A stretch of DNA of 64,000 nucleotides from Mycobacterium sp. EPa45. GTDB lineage: Bacteria > Actinomycetota > Actinomycetes > Mycobacteriales > Mycobacteriaceae. Of the stretch, positions 8,707-16,599 are shown one piece after another; position 1 is the first letter of the stretch; every line of letters begins with the position of its first letter. The notes under the pieces were generated by a model, which was not told the DNA's origin, made no database searches, and saw nothing but the letters and a program-made list of their open reading frames with translations. Location of the stretch: assembly GCF_001021385.1 (NCBI RefSeq), contig NZ_CP011773.1, positions 3,162,001 to 3,226,000 of the forward strand. The letters are read 5' to 3'. Position numbers and translations under genes: made by a program.

Positions 8707-8737
8707 GTCAGATTCTGCCACAGAGGCGGAATCTGAC
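8707..8737. promoter_or_regulatory. long inverted repeat, candidate TetR operator
   Basis: GTCAGATTCTGC (8707-8718) faces GCGGAATCTGAC (8726-8737) across 7 bases, with one mismatch. It sits between the divergent TetR gene and the gene at 8816. The AT-rich flank ATTTAA next to it suggests overlap with a promoter. No T-run follows, so it is unlikely to be a terminator. Confidence 0.6.
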
Positions 8738-8815
8738 ACAGCCAAGTGGCCAGCGACGCGACACGCGTTCGTCAGGCTCACCGCCGCCTATGCGACAGCC
8801 CCCGAAGGAGAAGCG

Positions 8816-9775
8816 ATGTCGACCGCTACCGAACGAGCCGATGCGAATACAGCACCACCCGAGTCCGGGGTCGACGCCGAGGAACTGAACTACGACGACT
8901 ACACCCATGATTTCATGGGGAAAGTCGGCAACATCCAGGACTTCTCGCGTGACTTCCTCCTCGGCCTCGCCCGCGTCTTCGAGGACGTCCTGAACTTCAT
9001 GCCATATGCCCACGTCAGGATTTACTCCGAGAAGGTGGGCATCAACGCCGCCATGGATGTGGCTGCCGAGGTCTCGCGGGCGGGTATGCGACAGGTCATG
9101 CCGATGGGGCGGTTCATCGCACCGCCCGGCTGGGACTGGAAAGACGCACAGTATCAGGCCATCCCGTTCGATGTGCAGACTGAGGACTTGACCAAGCCGG
9201 CATTGATACGGCTCATCAAGACCTACTGGGACCAATACCTCAAGGGGCACAACTACTTCATCGATCAGTGGACGAAGATCATCCCCGAGGAGGAGGTCTG
9301 GCTCGGCCTGCCGGACATGTACCAGCTGATCATCGACTACCAGTACCCGAAGCTTGCGGAAGTTTTCAAGATCGACCCGGTCCACGTCGTGGATTTCCTC
9401 AAGCTGGCGGTACTGAGCATCGATGGCACGCTGGGTTACGGCGGCGAGTACATCGTCTACAACCCTGACCACGTGGTACTGAACATGCGCAGATGTGAAG
9501 TGCTGCAGAAGTACACCGACGAGGGGCTTTACCCGCCAGCTCGGGCGTGGATGAATTGCACGTTCGAGCAGCGCATCTCGGCTCCGTTCTTTCCCGGCTG
9601 CAACCTCGCAATCAATCTGCCACCCAAGGACTTCAAGTTCGCGCAGGGGGAGCCGTTCTGTGTGTGGACCTACACCCGTGGCGAAGAGAACCACGCGGCC
9701 GCCGAGGCTGCACCGGACCCGCGCGCAACGGCTATGACGCGAATCCCACTGATGGATGTGACGGTCAAGGAATAG
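8816..9775 (+). CDS. conserved protein of unknown function, about 319 aa
   Basis: A soluble protein without signal peptide or membrane segment. It is rich in Trp, Tyr and Phe (for example PPGWDWKDAQYQ, KTYWDQYLKGHNYF) and has a cluster of Cys residues in the last third (MRRCEVL, MNCTFEQ, PGCNLAI, PFCVW). No family is recognised with confidence. GGAG lies before the ATG. It is alone in its transcription unit, opposite a TetR gene across a strong inverted repeat, and convergent with a SnoaL-like gene. A small-molecule enzyme under TetR control is a reasonable guess; the Cys residues could bind metal. Confidence 0.65.
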   Translation: MSTATERADANTAPPESGVDAEELNYDDYTHDFMGKVGNIQDFSRDFLLGLARVFEDVLNFMPYAHVRIYSEKVGINAAMDVAAEVSRAGMRQVMPMGRFIAPPGWDWKDAQYQAIPFDVQTEDLTKPALIRLIKTYWDQYLKGHNYFIDQWTKIIPEEEVWLGLPDMYQLIIDYQYPKLAEVFKIDPVHVVDFLKLAVLSIDGTLGYGGEYIVYNPDHVVLNMRRCEVLQKYTDEGLYPPARAWMNCTFEQRISAPFFPGCNLAINLPPKDFKFAQGEPFCVWTYTRGEENHAAAEAAPDPRATAMTRIPLMDVTVKE

Positions 9776-9783
9776 GCCTGGGC

Positions 9784-10227
9784 TCAGTTGTCGAACACGT
9801 CGAGTGTTCCGACGTATCCACGGTTGGTTTTGACTCGCTCGGCCAGGCACCAGGATCCATCCGGGCGGCGGCGCCAAGTGTCCCGGTAATCGCCGATCGT
9901 ATAGAAGCGCGTGGTCGGCGTGTTGGCCGAGTCGAGGTGCACATCACGGATGTACGCGCGACTGACGGCGCTATCTCCTTGGACGTCGACGAGGACGTTG
10001 CCGAGCAGGTGCTGGGTCGCGCCACAGTTGTCGAGGTACCCACGTATCAACCCGATGATGGCTGGAGCACCCACCAACCGTCCGGTGCCGAAATCGCCTT
10101 GCGCGTCGTCGGCGAGAATCTCCGCCATCGTCGTCCAATCGCGGTCGTCCATAGCGCGTGCGAACAGTATCAGCGCCCGCTCGATGGCACGTTCATCACG
10201 CAACTGCGTCAGGAAATCTGAATCCAC
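9784..10227 (-). CDS. SnoaL/NTF2-like protein
   Basis: 147 residues with the NTF2-like cone fold pattern: an N-terminal helix pair (RDERAIERALILFARAMDDRDWTTMAEILADDAQGDFG), then strands containing TQHLLGNVLVDVQGDSAVSRAYIRDVH and a C-terminal DGSWCLAERV. Family members include ketosteroid isomerase, scytalone dehydratase and polyketide cyclases. It could catalyse an isomerisation, dehydration or hydration without a cofactor. It starts at GTG 8 bp after the preceding gene and is the last gene of a minus-strand operon beginning at 16499. Confidence 0.75.
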   Translation of the reverse strand: MDSDFLTQLRDERAIERALILFARAMDDRDWTTMAEILADDAQGDFGTGRLVGAPAIIGLIRGYLDNCGATQHLLGNVLVDVQGDSAVSRAYIRDVHLDSANTPTTRFYTIGDYRDTWRRRPDGSWCLAERVKTNRGYVGTLDVFDN

Positions 10228-10235
10228 GCGTTCGA

Positions 10236-11312
10236 TTATGCGAACTCAAAGGCGCTCACCGGCGCGTCATCCGGGTAACTCGTCGGTCCGCCGAGGTCGT
10301 AGGCGGCGTTGAGGGCCCCGATGAACTGCGCATCGTGCAACGGCTCGCCCGGCACGTCGAGCGTGATGCCTTTGCCCTTCAGATCGTCGACCATCATGCC
10401 GATCGCACGCTCGATCGTGATGTCGTCGGTGCCGTCCATGTTCTTGCGTAGTTCGTCGAGGTCGCTGAAGACTTCCGCCGACCAGTGCACGAGGAAGCGC
10501 AACTCGCCGGTGTGGTGACGGGCGATGACATCCTCGCCGTTCTTCAGCAGCCACTGATCGCGATCGGCGGGATCACCGCTGAAGACGGTGTCGAACGCCA
10601 GACCGGGCGGAATCTGTTGATCCAGTGGGCCGTTGGCCTCACCGCGATGCACCATCATCTCGTTCTGCACGACGACGCCACGGTTGTTGATGGGTGGTAG
10701 GACCCGCGCGGGTGGTTTGAGGGGACCGTCGGGCCAGTAGGTGAAGCCCGAGCTCTCATCGAGGGAAAACCAGGTGATGACCTGCGCCATCTTGATCAGA
10801 TAGTCGGTGAACAGACCTGACTTGCCCATCACGCTGCACAACCAGGTCGGGGCGTTCTCATGGCGCACGCCGCGGAAGCTGGGTGAGTCCAGATGCCCGG
10901 GGTCGCGGTTGGCGCACGGCCCGTTGATGTTGAACAGCATCATCTCTGGCTTGGCGTACTGGGCATTCCAGTATTTCTTTGCGTGCTCGATGAAGTCGGC
11001 GTTGTAGAAGCAGTCGTGCAGCTCGGGGTACAGGACGGTGCCGTAGTTGGCCAGATAGCCGCGGAATGTCGGAGTGAGGAACAGGTCCAGCGACGGGGTG
11101 AACCCCTCGGGAAACGCACCGCTCATCGTGGCCATCAATTCGTCGGCTGAGGCGAAGTGCTGAGCGATGATGAGTTTCCACGGACCCTCACGGTGGACGA
11201 CGTCGAGCAGGCGCTGCCGCTGATCCGCGGTGTAGACGTCGCTGATCTCGCGTGGCGGGGCCACCGGGCGCAGAATGTCCGATAGTTCCAGACGCTGCTC
11301 ATCAGTCAGCAT
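10236..11312 (-). CDS. unknown protein with a possible Fe(II)-type HxD...H motif
   Basis: About 358 residues, no signal peptide. It has GHLDSPSFRG in the middle and NEMMVHRGEANGP about 80 residues later, which could be an HxD...H metal triad as in Fe(II)/2-oxoglutarate oxygenases, but spacing and flanks do not fit a family I know. The ATG at 11312 follows AAGGAGAG and overlaps the end of the upstream hydrolase by 11 bp, indicating translational coupling. A further in-frame upstream start would run through that gene and is rejected. Function is unknown; its operon mates (hydrolase, SDR, SnoaL, FadD, FadE) suggest a catabolic enzyme. Confidence 0.65.
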   Translation of the reverse strand: MLTDEQRLELSDILRPVAPPREISDVYTADQRQRLLDVVHREGPWKLIIAQHFASADELMATMSGAFPEGFTPSLDLFLTPTFRGYLANYGTVLYPELHDCFYNADFIEHAKKYWNAQYAKPEMMLFNINGPCANRDPGHLDSPSFRGVRHENAPTWLCSVMGKSGLFTDYLIKMAQVITWFSLDESSGFTYWPDGPLKPPARVLPPINNRGVVVQNEMMVHRGEANGPLDQQIPPGLAFDTVFSGDPADRDQWLLKNGEDVIARHHTGELRFLVHWSAEVFSDLDELRKNMDGTDDITIERAIGMMVDDLKGKGITLDVPGEPLHDAQFIGALNAAYDLGGPTSYPDDAPVSAFEFA

Positions 11313-12333
11313 GGTGCTCTCCTTCGGTGGTGAGGTATTCGATTGTGGGCAAGGCCCGCTCGGATGGCGTGATCGGCGTCCGTTGATCGGGAGATTCGCT
11401 GACGAGGTGGGTGAATTTGGTGCGCAGCAATGCGCCGATTTCCGCAACGGCCAACCGCCCGCGCGCCGTGGTGTCGGACCGCATCATAAATCCGTGATAC
11501 ATGCCGGGATAGCGAGTAATCGTCGTCTGCACACCGGCCTCGCGCAGCCGGCCCGCGTAGCGTTCCCCCCAGTCCCGAATCGGGTCGCACTCTGCGGTGA
11601 CCACGACGGCCGGCGGCAGACCGGCCAGATCGGCTGCATAGGCCGGGATTTGGTAGGGATCATGAGGTGACCCGGCTCCGCGATCGGCCAATTCGTGCAT
11701 GTACAGGATGTCGTCGTGGCGCAGCATGGGCGCATCCGGCATCGAGGTGATCGAGGCTGCGCCCATGTCTCTGTCCAGGCCCGGGTAGAGCAACACCTGC
11801 GCGCAGATTCTGGGCCCGCGGTGGTCGCGAGCCGCCAGCGCGACGGCGGCGGCCAGCGAACCGCCGGCGCTGTCGCCCACGACCGCGACGCGGCCGCCAT
11901 CGAGACCGAGGGTGTCAGCCTGGGCGGCAACCCATTCGGTGGCGGCGTAGGCATCGTCGAACTGAGCCGGCGGTGGCGACTCTGGTGCCAGCCGGTACTC
12001 GACGGCGACCACCACCGCACCGGAGGCCTGGGCGAGCTCGCGCGCGAGGGGTTCGAACGAGTGATTGCTTCCCATCACCAGGCCGCCGCCGTGGAAGTAC
12101 ACCACCACCGGCGGGTGCGGCTCGGTGGTGGGCCGGTAGAGGCGCAGCGGAACCGGTCCTGCCGGGCCGGGTGCCGTCAAGTCCTCGATGCCGGCCATCG
12201 ACGGCATGTCAGGGTGTGGTGCTGCCTCGAGCCCCGCGCGCACCGCGGCCAAGCCCCGGGTACGCATCGGGGCTATGTCACCGAAGGATGCGATGCGCTC
12301 GGCGGCATCCGAATCGAGTTGTGGCAGGCGCAT
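11302..12333 (-). CDS. HSL-family alpha/beta hydrolase (Lip-like esterase)
   Basis: 343 residues with the hormone-sensitive lipase signature: oxyanion HGGG at 81-84, nucleophile in GDSAGG (Ser155), acid Asp250 (TAECDP) and His280 (YHGF). These enzymes hydrolyse short or medium acyl esters or lactones in the cytosol. A lactone or ester product of the Baeyer-Villiger enzymes in this island is a plausible substrate, by inference. The C-terminal about 40 residues after the catalytic His are longer than usual. It follows the SDR gene by 2 bp and overlaps the next gene. Confidence 0.85.
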   Translation of the reverse strand: MRLPQLDSDAAERIASFGDIAPMRTRGLAAVRAGLEAAPHPDMPSMAGIEDLTAPGPAGPVPLRLYRPTTEPHPPVVVYFHGGGLVMGSNHSFEPLARELAQASGAVVVAVEYRLAPESPPPAQFDDAYAATEWVAAQADTLGLDGGRVAVVGDSAGGSLAAAVALAARDHRGPRICAQVLLYPGLDRDMGAASITSMPDAPMLRHDDILYMHELADRGAGSPHDPYQIPAYAADLAGLPPAVVVTAECDPIRDWGERYAGRLREAGVQTTITRYPGMYHGFMMRSDTTARGRLAVAEIGALLRTKFTHLVSESPDQRTPITPSERALPTIEYLTTEGEHHAD

Positions 12334-12335
12334 GT

Positions 12336-13199
12336 TCAGTCCCAGCCTGGATCGAAACGCCGTTCGGTACGCAACCGCGGCGCCTCTTGGGTGGTCAACA
12401 CGCGGGCCCGCTCCGCCATTGCCGAGCCGACGTAGTCAGGTTGAGTCAGTAGGTAGAACCGGCCCTGGGCGGCCTGTTCGAAGACGGCTTCCGCGGCGGC
12501 CAGTGGGTCCATCGCCTCCGCCTTGATGTCCAGCATGGCGCTCCGCTGTGCCTCGGCGGCGCTGGTGTCACCGGATTGCACACTGCCCGCGGACTCGAAG
12601 ATGTTGGACACCACCGCGCCGGGCAGCACCGCCTGTACGTGCAGATGGTGGTCGTGGCCGGCGGACTGGACCTCCAGATGCAGGCACTCGGTCAGCGCCA
12701 GCACCGCATGCTTGCTCATGATGTAGGGCGCCTGCAACGGCACCACCGCAACCCCACCGATCGAGGAGAGGTTCCATACCCATGCCGGCTCGTCGGTCGC
12801 CATCATCTTCGGCAGGAACGCCCGGATGCCGTGAAAAACGCCGCTGACATTGATGTCCACCACCCGCTTCCAGTTGGTGAGCGGGGTGTCCCAGAGATAG
12901 CCGAACTGTTCGACACCGGCGTTGTTGACCAACAATCGGACGCTGCCCAGATCGCGGTAGACGTCATCGGCCAGCGCTTGGACAGCGTCGGCGTCACGCA
13001 CGTCGCAGACCGCGTCGATCGCCGATCCGCCTGTCGCGGTGAGCTCGTCGCGGAGTGCCGCCACAGCCGCCGCGTCGATGTCGGCCAACACCACGGTCAT
13101 GCCCAGGCGGCTGGCGTGGCGGGCCAGGCCGGCACCGATTCCGGCGCCCGCGCCGGTGATGACGGCGACGCCGCCGCCGAAGACCTCCGATGCGCTCAC
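12336..13199 (-). CDS. short-chain dehydrogenase/reductase
   Basis: 287 residues of the classical SDR family: cofactor motif TGAGAGIG near the N-terminus, VLADIDA suggesting an acidic NAD-binding residue after strand 2, NNAG at about 92-95, and catalytic Ser with PYIMSKHA (Tyr and Lys). The C-terminal tail is long and may form a substrate lid. It oxidises or reduces a hydroxyl/keto group. It starts at GTG overlapping the previous stop by 4 bp (GTGA), so it is coupled to the SnoaL-like gene upstream. Confidence 0.85.
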   Translation of the reverse strand: MSASEVFGGGVAVITGAGAGIGAGLARHASRLGMTVVLADIDAAAVAALRDELTATGGSAIDAVCDVRDADAVQALADDVYRDLGSVRLLVNNAGVEQFGYLWDTPLTNWKRVVDINVSGVFHGIRAFLPKMMATDEPAWVWNLSSIGGVAVVPLQAPYIMSKHAVLALTECLHLEVQSAGHDHHLHVQAVLPGAVVSNIFESAGSVQSGDTSAAEAQRSAMLDIKAEAMDPLAAAEAVFEQAAQGRFYLLTQPDYVGSAMAERARVLTTQEAPRLRTERRFDPGWD

Positions 13200-13687
13200 G
13201 CCGGCTGTGAGCTTGCGGCCGCTGCCTTTGCGGTGTGTTCTGCGAAGGGAACCGAGTCCTCGGCGTCGAGCACGACCGTCAGCGAGGTGAACACCAACCT
13301 GCCGGCCTCGCGACGGATGCCTGCGTCAACGACACCGCTGGAGACCGCGAACGGGATGTTGTTCGTGATCTGGTTGACGAACAGATAGAACCGCACAGTG
13401 GTGACCTCGCCGTTGCTACCCGTACGGAAGAGGTTGGTGGCGTGATGACGGCACGGATAGGGATTCTCGTTGCGGTGCTGAATCAACCAGGCGAGAGTTT
13501 CGGCCTTGCCGTGCAATTCGGCGGCCAGCAGATGCTCGAACGGGCAGTTACCCGAGTCGGACCGGCTCAGGTAGTCCACTTCGTCGCCGAGGCGGACATC
13601 CACCTCGTTGAAGTGGCCCTGGTCGTAGTGATACCAGAATCCCGCGATGAACTCCTGAACCTCGGGCAAGGCGATCTCGTTGCTCAT
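13196..13687 (-). CDS. SnoaL/NTF2-like protein
   Basis: 163 residues of the NTF2-like group (EFIAGFWYHYDQGHFNEVDVRLGDEVDY at the start, then PYPCRHHATNLFR and VTTVRFYLFVNQI strands). The His-rich middle segment (CRHH) resembles dehydratase or ring-hydroxylating-beta-like members. It carries no partner alpha-type oxygenase nearby, so an isomerase or dehydratase role is more likely. It overlaps the SDR start by 4 bp and lies 74 bp after the FadD-type gene in the same operon. Confidence 0.7.
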   Translation of the reverse strand: MSNEIALPEVQEFIAGFWYHYDQGHFNEVDVRLGDEVDYLSRSDSGNCPFEHLLAAELHGKAETLAWLIQHRNENPYPCRHHATNLFRTGSNGEVTTVRFYLFVNQITNNIPFAVSSGVVDAGIRREAGRLVFTSLTVVLDAEDSVPFAEHTAKAAAASSQPA

Positions 13688-13761
13688 ACCTGAAAGTCAA
13701 CGCCGGTCCGGGCCGGGAAAGAACGGTCCCGCCCGTTGAGTGGAACACCGGCCAGCCGCCG

Positions 13762-15330
13762 TCACACCGGTAGGCTGAACCGCTGCCGGAGGTCGCGTTT
13801 GAGGAGCTTGCCGCTCGGGTTCTTCGGCAGCTCGTCGACGAAGAAGATGTGCTTGGGAGTCTTGAACCCGGCGAGGTGGCGCCGGCAGTGGGCGAGGACC
13901 TCGTCCTCGGTCAGGTACGTGCCGGTGCGGGGAACCACGGCGGCCACCACGGCTTCAACCCATACCGGATGTGCCAGCCCGAAAACGGCGACCTCCTCGA
14001 TGCCGTTGTGCAAATACAGGATGTCCTCGACCTCGCGGCTGGCGACGTTCTCCCCACCCGTCTTGATCATGTCCTTCTTCCGGTCCACGACGTGGAGGAA
14101 TCCACTGTCGTCATAGAAACCCAGATCGCCGGAGTGGAACCAGCCGCCACGGAATGCTTCGGCGGTCTTGAGCGGGTCATCGAGGTATCCGAGCATGAGA
14201 TGCGGACTGCGATGGGCGATCTCGCCGACGGTTCCGGCGGCAACGGGCGTATCGGCGTCGTCGAGGATGGCGGTTTCGACATTGAGCACCGGACGCCCCG
14301 CGGCACCTGCATGGGCTTCTTGGTCTTGCGGGCCCAGCGCCGAAGCAAGCGGCGCGATTTCGGTCTGCCCGTAGAAGTTCCAGAGCTGGAGGTTGGGCAG
14401 ACGATGCCTGATCTCGTGCAGAATCTCCGTCGGCATCGCCGATGCGCCGTAATAGCCTTTACGCAAGCTCGACAGGTCCACTCGATCGAACACCGGGCTG
14501 CGCAGCAGGCTGATCCAGACTGTCGGAGGGGCGAAATAGTTGGTCACCGAGTAGCGCTCGATGGTGCGCAACACCAGCTCTGGCTCCGGGCGCGGCAGGA
14601 TGATGCTCGTCGCGCCCAGGTACAGATCAGTCGCCAGGAAGTTGTCCAGCTGCGCACAGTGATAGAGCGGCAGGGAATGAATCTCGATGTCCTCGGCGCT
14701 CATGGAGCCCGCCGTGATGGAACTGACGTACTGCCACACCAGACTGCGGCTGGTGTGCATGACCCCCTTGGGTCTGGACTCGGTGCCGCTGGTGTACATG
14801 ACGCGCAGCAGTTGGTCATCGTCGACCTGCGGCCTCGGCGGGGATGACGTCGTGGTCAGGCTCTGCGCGAAATCGAGCCATCCCGGTGGCGCCGGCGATC
14901 CCGGCGCGGTGATCGCGATCCGCGTCGAGACCCTCCCACCGCGGTGCATCGCGTCCTGCGCCACGCCGGCGAGATCTGCGTCGACGATGAAACCTGTTGC
15001 GCCACAGTGGTCCAGGATGTAGGCGATTTCCTCGGCGGTGAGCATGAAATTCAGCGGCACGAGAACAACTGCAGCGCGGGCGGTGGCGAACGCGAGCACC
15101 GCGTACTGCCAGCAGTTGCGCGCCAGCAACGCCACCCGATCAGCGGGGCCGAACCCGTTGTCACTCAATGCTGCCGCGGCCCGGTCGACGAGATCGTCGA
15201 ACTCGGCGAAGGTCAAGGTCACCTCACCGTCGACGATTGCGACTTTGTCCGGGTAACGGCGGGCCGAGCGCCGCGGAATGTCTCCCAATCCATGACCGCG
15301 TGCGACGCGGACGAGATCGTCCGGGCTCAC
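13762..15330 (-). CDS. FadD-like acyl-CoA synthetase
   Basis: 522 residues of the AMP-forming ligase family: P-loop-like YTSGTESRPKGV, GQTE, GWFHSGDLG, DRKKDMIKTGGENV, and the catalytic Lys in PKNPSGKLLKR near the C-terminus. It activates a carboxylic acid to its CoA thioester via an acyl-adenylate. The compact size suits a medium-chain, ring-containing or side-chain acid rather than a very long fatty acid. It starts at GTG overlapping the FadE stop by 4 bp (GTGA), so acid activation and dehydrogenation are coupled. Confidence 0.88.
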   Translation of the reverse strand: MSPDDLVRVARGHGLGDIPRRSARRYPDKVAIVDGEVTLTFAEFDDLVDRAAAALSDNGFGPADRVALLARNCWQYAVLAFATARAAVVLVPLNFMLTAEEIAYILDHCGATGFIVDADLAGVAQDAMHRGGRVSTRIAITAPGSPAPPGWLDFAQSLTTTSSPPRPQVDDDQLLRVMYTSGTESRPKGVMHTSRSLVWQYVSSITAGSMSAEDIEIHSLPLYHCAQLDNFLATDLYLGATSIILPRPEPELVLRTIERYSVTNYFAPPTVWISLLRSPVFDRVDLSSLRKGYYGASAMPTEILHEIRHRLPNLQLWNFYGQTEIAPLASALGPQDQEAHAGAAGRPVLNVETAILDDADTPVAAGTVGEIAHRSPHLMLGYLDDPLKTAEAFRGGWFHSGDLGFYDDSGFLHVVDRKKDMIKTGGENVASREVEDILYLHNGIEEVAVFGLAHPVWVEAVVAAVVPRTGTYLTEDEVLAHCRRHLAGFKTPKHIFFVDELPKNPSGKLLKRDLRQRFSLPV

Positions 15331-16499
15331 GCCGAGGCCTTCTCTCGTGTCGGATCCAGGGCAAGGTCGCGCCCGATGATCTCCCGCATGATTTCCGACG
15401 TGCCGCCGTACACCCTGGTGACGCGGGCGTCGACAGCGGCGCGGGCGATGGGATATTCGCGCATATAGCCGTAGCCTCCGAACAGCTGCTGACAGCTGTC
15501 GAGCACCCGGAATTCCATCTCAGTCGCCCACAGCTTGGCCTTCGCGGCATCGGCAGGAGTGAGCCGACCCGCGTTGAGTTCGACGACGCAGCGGTCGACG
15601 AACGACTCCGCAACGTCGACCTCGGTCGCGGCGTCCGCCAGCGCGAAGCGCGTGTTCTGCAATGCCCCGATGGGTTTTCCGAACGCGACACGCTCGCGAA
15701 CGTGCTCGATCGTCCACTGCAGCGCCGCCCGGGCGCGCCCGAGACTGCCCACCGCGATCTGCATGCGTTCCTGGGGCAGGTTCCGCATCAGGTACTCGAA
15801 CCCGCGGCCCACCTCACCGAGCACGTTAGCTTTGGGTACCGCGACGTCGGTGAAGGACAGCTCCGAGGTGTCCTGGCAATGGAGTCCGAGCTTGTCCAGG
15901 TTTCGCCCGCGTTCGAATCCGGGCATGCCGCGCTCGATGACCATCAACGTCAGGCCGCTGTGGCGATCCGGCGACGTGCGCACAGCAGTGATCACCAGGT
16001 CCGCGTTCTGTCCGTTCGTGATGAACGTCTTGGCGCCGTTGACGACGAAGTGATCGCCGGCATCGACACCACTGGTGCGAATCGCGGCGACATCGGAACC
16101 CGCGCCAGGTTCGGTCATCGCTATCGCGGCGATCAGGTCTCCTCGGACGAAACCGGGTAACCACCGGTGTCGCTGGGCTTCGTCGGAGATTTCGGCGAGG
16201 TAGGGCAGGCAGATGTCATTGTGCACCGCGAAGCTCAAACCGACGTTGCCTGCGTGGGCTGCCATGCACCGCTCGATGAGGATCTGGTTGTAGCGGAAGT
16301 CGTTGACCCCCAGGCCACCGTACTGTTCGGGCGCGGCGAACCCGAGGAGACCGATCGTCCCTGCGGCGGCGAAGACGTCGCGAGGGGCGATACCGGCATC
16401 CTCCCAGGATTCGATATGGGGAGCGATCGCCTTCGCGGCGAAGTCGCCCGCCAGATCGCCGAAGGCCAGGTGATCGTCGTCGTAGTGCATGCGATGCAT
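15327..16499 (-). CDS. acyl-CoA dehydrogenase (FadE-like, LCAD-type active site)
   Basis: 390 residues with the ACAD pattern: AMTEPGAGSD, KTFITNG, a C-terminal QLFGGYGYMREYP and RVYGGTSEIMREIIG. Position 376 of MCAD (Glu in YEGT) is Gly here; instead LPQER (Glu244) is present, where long-chain and isovaleryl-type dehydrogenases carry their base. It should form an alpha,beta double bond in an acyl-CoA using FAD. It is the first gene of the minus-strand operon running to 9784 and is divergent from the monooxygenase at 16600, sharing about 100 bp. Confidence 0.88.
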   Translation of the reverse strand: MHRMHYDDDHLAFGDLAGDFAAKAIAPHIESWEDAGIAPRDVFAAAGTIGLLGFAAPEQYGGLGVNDFRYNQILIERCMAAHAGNVGLSFAVHNDICLPYLAEISDEAQRHRWLPGFVRGDLIAAIAMTEPGAGSDVAAIRTSGVDAGDHFVVNGAKTFITNGQNADLVITAVRTSPDRHSGLTLMVIERGMPGFERGRNLDKLGLHCQDTSELSFTDVAVPKANVLGEVGRGFEYLMRNLPQERMQIAVGSLGRARAALQWTIEHVRERVAFGKPIGALQNTRFALADAATEVDVAESFVDRCVVELNAGRLTPADAAKAKLWATEMEFRVLDSCQQLFGGYGYMREYPIARAAVDARVTRVYGGTSEIMREIIGRDLALDPTREKASA

Positions 16500-16599
16500 G
16501 ACCGGACTCTAGGTCGGGGACCGGGCGGCGCGGCCCGGCCTCCCGCTGAGTAGACAACAGGGCCGCCGGCGGTGTCCGACTCTCCGATACTCGGATGCC

